7,512 nucleotides of DNA from Pseudomonadota bacterium (lineage in GTDB: Bacteria > Pseudomonadota > Alphaproteobacteria > CACIAM-22H2), in assembly GCA_020161965.1 (NCBI GenBank), contig JAIUNH010000181.1, positions 1 to 7,512 of the forward strand. The letters are read 5' to 3'. The notes under the pieces were generated by a model, which was not told where the DNA came from, ran no database searches, and saw only the letters and a list, made by a program, of their open reading frames with translations. Position 1 is the stretch's first letter. Every line of letters starts with the position of its first letter. Positions 4,754-7,512 of the stretch are shown one piece after another. A program made the translations under genes and the position numbers.

Positions 4754-6031
4754 ATGAATTCGCTTTTGCAGTTGCGAAATGCACCGGCCGGCGTGCTCGA
4801 GCGCCGCCGATTCACCCGTCCGGCAACCAAACGGCCCAAGGTCAAAGACCTCGCCGGATTGCTCGATTGGACCCATGGCAAGGCCTATGCGGTGGGCTCG
4901 CCGATCAAGCTGGTCGACGGATTCGCCTGGCGTCTGGTCGCCGCCGGTCTGCCGATCGATCGCATGGCGCTGTCGGTCGCCCTGCTGCACCCGCAGTTCG
5001 GCGGCTACGGTATCCGCTGGTGGCAGGAATCCGGCGTGGCCGAGGAAGTGCTGATCGAACACGACGTCACCAAGAGCGACGTCTATCGCAACAGCCCTTT
5101 CCCGGCGATCGTCGAGCGCGGCGAAACCATCCGGGTCAAGATCGAGGAGACGAACGAGACCCCGTTCCCGATCGTCGCCGATCTGCGTGCCCAGGGTTAC
5201 ACCGACTATTTCGCCCTGCCGATCGCGCTGGGCGGCATTTTGGGCGCCGATAATGTTCGCCGCTTCCAGGTCGGCAACGTGGCGACCAAGCGCAAAGGCG
5301 GCTTCACCGCCAGCGACATCGCGGCGATTCGCGCGGCGTTCACCTCGCTGGAAGGGCCGCTGGCGCTGGTCACCGAACGGCGCATCGCGCAGGATTTGCT
5401 GTCGATCTATCTCGGCCGCAACACCGGCACGAAGGTGTTGAAGGGCGAGGTCGCGCGCGGAACGGGCGAATCGATCCACGCGGCCATTCTGGCGACCGAT
5501 ATGCGCGGCTTCACGGCGCTGGCGGACAGTCTGCCCGAAACGCGCACCATCGAAATTCTGAACGCGTGGTTCGAAGTGCAGGTGGGTGCCGTCCACGCCC
5601 ATCGCGGCGAAGTGCTGAAATTCGTCGGCGACGGCATGTTGGCGATCTTCCCGATCGCGGATATCGAGCTTGCCCGCCAAGCCGCGCGCGACGCGATGGC
5701 GGCGGCGCGCGATGCGCTGGCCTGCGTCAACCGTCTCGATTTTCCCGAAGCGGGAAAGCTGCGCGCGGTCGCGGCCCTGCATGTCGGCGAAATCTATTAC
5801 GGCAATATCGGCGCGCATGACCGGCTGGATTTCACCGCCATCGGCCCGGCGGTCAATCTCGCCTCGCGCCTGGAAGGGGTCGCCAAGAAGGTCGATCTGC
5901 CGCTGGTCGTGTCGGAGGAATTCGCAGCGCTGGGCACCGAGAAGCTCGTCTCGATCGGCCGGTTCCCGATGAAGGGTCTTGCGGGGACGCGCGAAGTCTT
6001 CGCGCCGGAAACGGTTTCAAACGCCGCTTAG
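4754..6031 (+). CDS. Class III adenylate/guanylate cyclase with N-terminal sensor-like domain
   Basis: A 425-residue soluble protein of the cyclase type common in rhizobia. It should convert ATP (or GTP) to the 3',5'-cyclic nucleotide in the cytoplasm. The N-terminal region (about 45-225) is a degenerate GAF-like sensor module containing ALLHPQFGGYGIRWW and YTDYFALPI. The catalytic domain (about 240-418) looks intact: metal-binding Asp249 (ILATDMRGFT) and Asp293 (FVGDGMLAIF), base-specifying Lys289 (EVLKF), the LDFTAIG stretch at 358-364 that carries the second base contact, and transition-state residues Asn368 and Arg372 (VNLASRLE). The Lys favours ATP. No membrane segment is visible. ATG 4754 has no clear Shine-Dalgarno; the nearest AAAGG is 14 nt away, so the start is less certain than the frame. 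Its stop overlaps the convergent stress-protein gene by 4 bp. Confidence 0.92.
   Translation: MNSLLQLRNAPAGVLERRRFTRPATKRPKVKDLAGLLDWTHGKAYAVGSPIKLVDGFAWRLVAAGLPIDRMALSVALLHPQFGGYGIRWWQESGVAEEVLIEHDVTKSDVYRNSPFPAIVERGETIRVKIEETNETPFPIVADLRAQGYTDYFALPIALGGILGADNVRRFQVGNVATKRKGGFTASDIAAIRAAFTSLEGPLALVTERRIAQDLLSIYLGRNTGTKVLKGEVARGTGESIHAAILATDMRGFTALADSLPETRTIEILNAWFEVQVGAVHAHRGEVLKFVGDGMLAIFPIADIELARQAARDAMAAARDALACVNRLDFPEAGKLRAVAALHVGEIYYGNIGAHDRLDFTAIGPAVNLASRLEGVAKKVDLPLVVSEEFAALGTEKLVSIGRFPMKGLAGTREVFAPETVSNAA
5989..6018. repeat. Two adjacent inverted repeats at the 3' end of the cyclase gene
   Basis: Positions 5989-6005 (GCGCGAAG-T-CTTCGCGC) are a perfect inverted repeat that could fold as a 7-bp stem with a 3-nt loop in either transcript. 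Immediately after, 6008-6018 is GAAAC-G-GTTTC. Both lie in the last codons of the cyclase gene, just before the overlapping convergent stops. They could slow or end transcription from either side, but no T-run follows on either strand, so this is not a typical intrinsic terminator. Confidence 0.45.
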
Positions 6032-6510
6032 GAAATCGCGTCGATATCGTCGTCGGTCAGGCTGCCGGGGACGATCGTCAGCGGTACGCGCAACTGGCCC
6101 GCGTATTTACCCGCAAGCTCGGTGATCAGCGGGCCGGGCCCGCCGCGCCCGGTGCCCGCACCCAGCACCAGAATCGAGATCGCGGGCTCTTCGTCGAGCA
6201 ACGCGAGCAGCGCTTCGCGCGCGTCGCCCTCGCGCACATAGAGCATCGGCGTTTCGCCCGACATCTCGTGCACGACGCTCGACAATTCGGCGAGCTTGGT
6301 TTCGGCGGCTTGGCGGCGTTCCTCGCGCATCAATTCGCCCACCCCCATCCATTCGCCGCCTTCGGCCGGCTCGGTCACGTACAGCATCGCCACGCGCCCA
6401 CCGACATGGCGCGCGCGATTGCAGGCGAAGCGCAACGCGATTTTCAGCTCCGGGCTTTCGTCGACCACGACCAGAAAGACGCGCTGCGCTTGCGGCGTGC
6501 GATTTGGCAT
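6028..6510 (-). CDS. Universal stress protein (UspA family)
   Basis: A 160-residue single Usp domain, a cytoplasmic Rossmann-like alpha/beta fold. VFLVVVDESPELKIAL (11-26) has the first strand with Asp17, the usual adenine-contacting position. VAMLYVTEP (40-48) is the second strand and ISILVLGAG (111-119) precedes the phosphate loop. The ATP-binding pattern G-2x-G-9x-G-S/T is only partly met: G121, G124 and G134 fit, but Lys135 replaces Ser/Thr and the loop is shifted about four residues, so nucleotide binding is uncertain. The C-terminus is acidic (DDDID). ATG 6508-6510 has AGGAG 8 nt upstream. The gene is 22 bp after the TIGR02186 gene on the same strand, so it is probably the last gene of that operon. 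Its stop TAA overlaps the cyclase stop. Confidence 0.9.
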   Translation of the reverse strand: MPNRTPQAQRVFLVVVDESPELKIALRFACNRARHVGGRVAMLYVTEPAEGGEWMGVGELMREERRQAAETKLAELSSVVHEMSGETPMLYVREGDAREALLALLDEEPAISILVLGAGTGRGGPGPLITELAGKYAGQLRVPLTIVPGSLTDDDIDAIS

Positions 6511-6532
6511 CGGGAAGTCTCCTGGCGTGAAC

Positions 6533-7276
6533 TCACGACTTGCGGAAGATAAGGCCGGCCGACCAGCCGGCGAAGACCGCGATCAGGATCGCGATCAAAC
6601 CATACCATGCCGCGTGGACATGGGCGAAATCGTAGATTTCCGCGCCCACGCCGATCTTGCTGACGAACATCGGCGTCGATTGCGCGGCGATCACTTGGCC
6701 GTTCTGCACCAACAGCACTTCGATCGAATAGGCACCGGTGGGCACGTTGGCGGGAAACACGATGCGCGTGCGGAACAGGCGCGAACCCAGGAAGGTCACG
6801 CGGCCGGGCTCGGGATCGTAAAGCTCCAGCTTTTCCTTGTTGCGCAACAACCCCGCGCGGAACGCGGCCAATGCGATCGCGTCGGCGTCGCGCGACGGGG
6901 CAAGGCGCAGGAAATCGCTGCCGATCTGATGGCGCTGGCGCAAGGCGGGTGTGACGATCTCGTCCAAAGGCTTGGACGACGCCACGCGGTAATAGCTCGG
7001 CACGCCCGCGAAGCTCAGCGTTTCGGTGTTGATCCAGATGCCCGCGACGCGCGCCTTGCGTCGCACGGCGACGTCGCTGTCGGGCCCGCGTACCAGCACC
7101 ACCACGTCGCCTTCGCCTTCGGTGGCGCCGAACAGCAACAACTCGGTGCCCGAGAAGCCCGCCGTGATCGCGATCAGATGGCTCGACAAATCGGCGACCA
7201 GCGCTTGCGCGCGCGCCTGCTGCTGCTGCGCCAAGGTCGCGAACAACAAACCGAGCAGGAGAAGGATGCGTTTCAT
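6533..7276 (-). CDS. TIGR02186-family (Alph_Pro_TM) exported membrane protein of unknown function
   Basis: A 247-residue protein with an N-terminal signal peptide (hydrophobic core about 4-16, likely cleavage near ARAQA at 21-25). It has a long periplasmic domain and one C-terminal membrane segment (about 224-243) ending in FRKS. Family-like blocks are GIWINTETLSFAGVPSYY (79-96), PGRVTFLGSRLFRTRIVFPANVPTG (157-181; only its ends are conserved by eye) and YSIEVLLVQNGQV (183-195). Proteins of this family are typically encoded beside TauE/SafE exporters, as here: its ATG overlaps the exporter stop by 4 nt (ATGA), implying coupling and probably a shared complex or pathway. GGAG lies 11 nt before the ATG. 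The biochemical function is unknown. A periplasmic partner or gate for the anion exporter is an inference from context. Confidence 0.85.
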   Translation of the reverse strand: MKRILLLLGLLFATLAQQQQARAQALVADLSSHLIAITAGFSGTELLLFGATEGEGDVVVLVRGPDSDVAVRRKARVAGIWINTETLSFAGVPSYYRVASSKPLDEIVTPALRQRHQIGSDFLRLAPSRDADAIALAAFRAGLLRNKEKLELYDPEPGRVTFLGSRLFRTRIVFPANVPTGAYSIEVLLVQNGQVIAAQSTPMFVSKIGVGAEIYDFAHVHAAWYGLIAILIAVFAGWSAGLIFRKS

Positions 7277-7512
7277 GGCAGCGGCGTCTCCGCCGTGCGC
7301 ACGACGATCGAATAGATATCTTCGGGCGGGATGATCAGATCGACGAACAGTTTGATGGCGACCGACAGCACGATCAGCGCCAGCAACCCGCGCAGCGATT
7401 CGCCGCGCAATTTGGCGCCGAAGCGCGCCCCGAATTGCGCGCCGACCACGCCGCCGATCAGCAGCAGCACGGCCAGCGCGATATCGACCGTCTGCACCTG
7501 CCAGGCCTCCAG
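7273..7512 (-). CDS. TauE/SafE (TSUP) family anion exporter (partial, C-terminal 79 residues)
   Basis: Only the end of this gene is present; the frame is open to the right edge. The 79 visible residues contain two hydrophobic helices (about window residues 9-25 and 41-57) joined by QFGARFGAKLRGESLRGLLA. The Gly-rich helix followed by a basic loop and an LR-x-LLA stretch is typical of the last repeat of TSUP transporters, which export sulfite, sulfoacetate or related small anions across the inner membrane. An in-frame GTG at 7495-7497 is an internal codon, not the start. It overlaps the downstream TIGR02186 gene by 4 nt and is probably upstream in the same operon. The assignment rests on a short fragment plus the well-known pairing of these two families. 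Confidence 0.75.
   Translation of the reverse strand: MEAWQVQTVDIALAVLLLIGGVVGAQFGARFGAKLRGESLRGLLALIVLSVAIKLFVDLIIPPEDIYSIVVRTAETPLP

Noticed and set aside
4585..4881. N-terminal extension of the Nfu protein
   Set aside because: The conserved Nfu_N domain begins exactly at ATG 4584 with a good SD; the extension overlaps the divergent cyclase gene.
4709..5818. 369-codon minus-strand frame antisense to the cyclase
   Set aside because: Its sequence is Arg/Asp/Gln-rich without motifs; the cyclase on the other strand has every catalytic residue.
4754..6031. Reading the cyclase as part of an anti-phage (Pycsar-like) module
   Set aside because: No membrane or nuclease effector with a cyclic-nucleotide sensor is next to it, and the N-terminal region matches the ordinary rhizobial-type cyclase layout.
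6296..7315. 339-codon plus-strand frame antisense to the TIGR02186 and stress-protein genes
   Set aside because: No domain signal, and it is opposed by two well-supported genes with SD sequences.
1..7512. Mobile element, tRNA, rRNA or CRISPR content
   Set aside because: No terminal inverted repeats, transposase or integrase motifs, tRNA cloverleaf or spaced direct repeats were found by reading both strands.

Overview
This 7.5 kb window is GC-rich chromosomal DNA from an alphaproteobacterium. The strongest taxonomic hint is the gene at 6533-7276, which matches a membrane-protein family (TIGR02186 / Alph_Pro_TM) known mainly from Alphaproteobacteria. The other families fit that assignment: a ~420-residue class III cyclase of the type common in rhizobia, a GyaR-like 2-hydroxyacid dehydrogenase and a two-domain Nfu protein. 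I cannot name a genus. I see no rRNA, tRNA, insertion sequence, CRISPR array or phage gene. Coding density is very high and no gap exceeds about 170 bp.

Layout, left to right. (i) 1-307 (minus): N-terminal part of a TerC-family membrane protein, cut by the window edge, with a structured leader. (ii) 474-1460 (minus): D-2-hydroxyacid dehydrogenase, divergent from the next group across a 75 bp promoter region. (iii) 1536-2973 (plus): a tight three-gene operon encoding an exported SH3-domain protein, an LRAT/PLAAT-like cysteine acyltransferase or hydrolase with a C-terminal membrane hairpin, and a LEA14/WHy-domain lipoprotein; both junctions are 4-nt GTGA overlaps. (iv) 2970-4584 (minus): a Nfu-type Fe-S scaffold protein followed by a membrane-anchored Bax/FlgJ-like glucosaminidase. 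(v) 4754-6031 (plus): a class III adenylate/guanylate cyclase with an intact catalytic site. (vi) 6028-7512 (minus): a probable operon of a TauE/SafE (TSUP) anion exporter (C-terminal end only), the TIGR02186 membrane protein and a universal stress protein.

Both convergent gene pairs (2970-2973 and 6028-6031) overlap by 4 bp through their stop codons, so no intergenic terminator can exist there. Most of the window is housekeeping or envelope and stress accessory functions. The least described part is the SH3 - LRAT-like - LEA14 operon. Its LRAT-like protein keeps the catalytic His and Cys but has Ser where the second His of animal PLAAT/LRAT enzymes normally sits. I infer that the three proteins act on the cell envelope or its lipids, but the sequence does not give a substrate.
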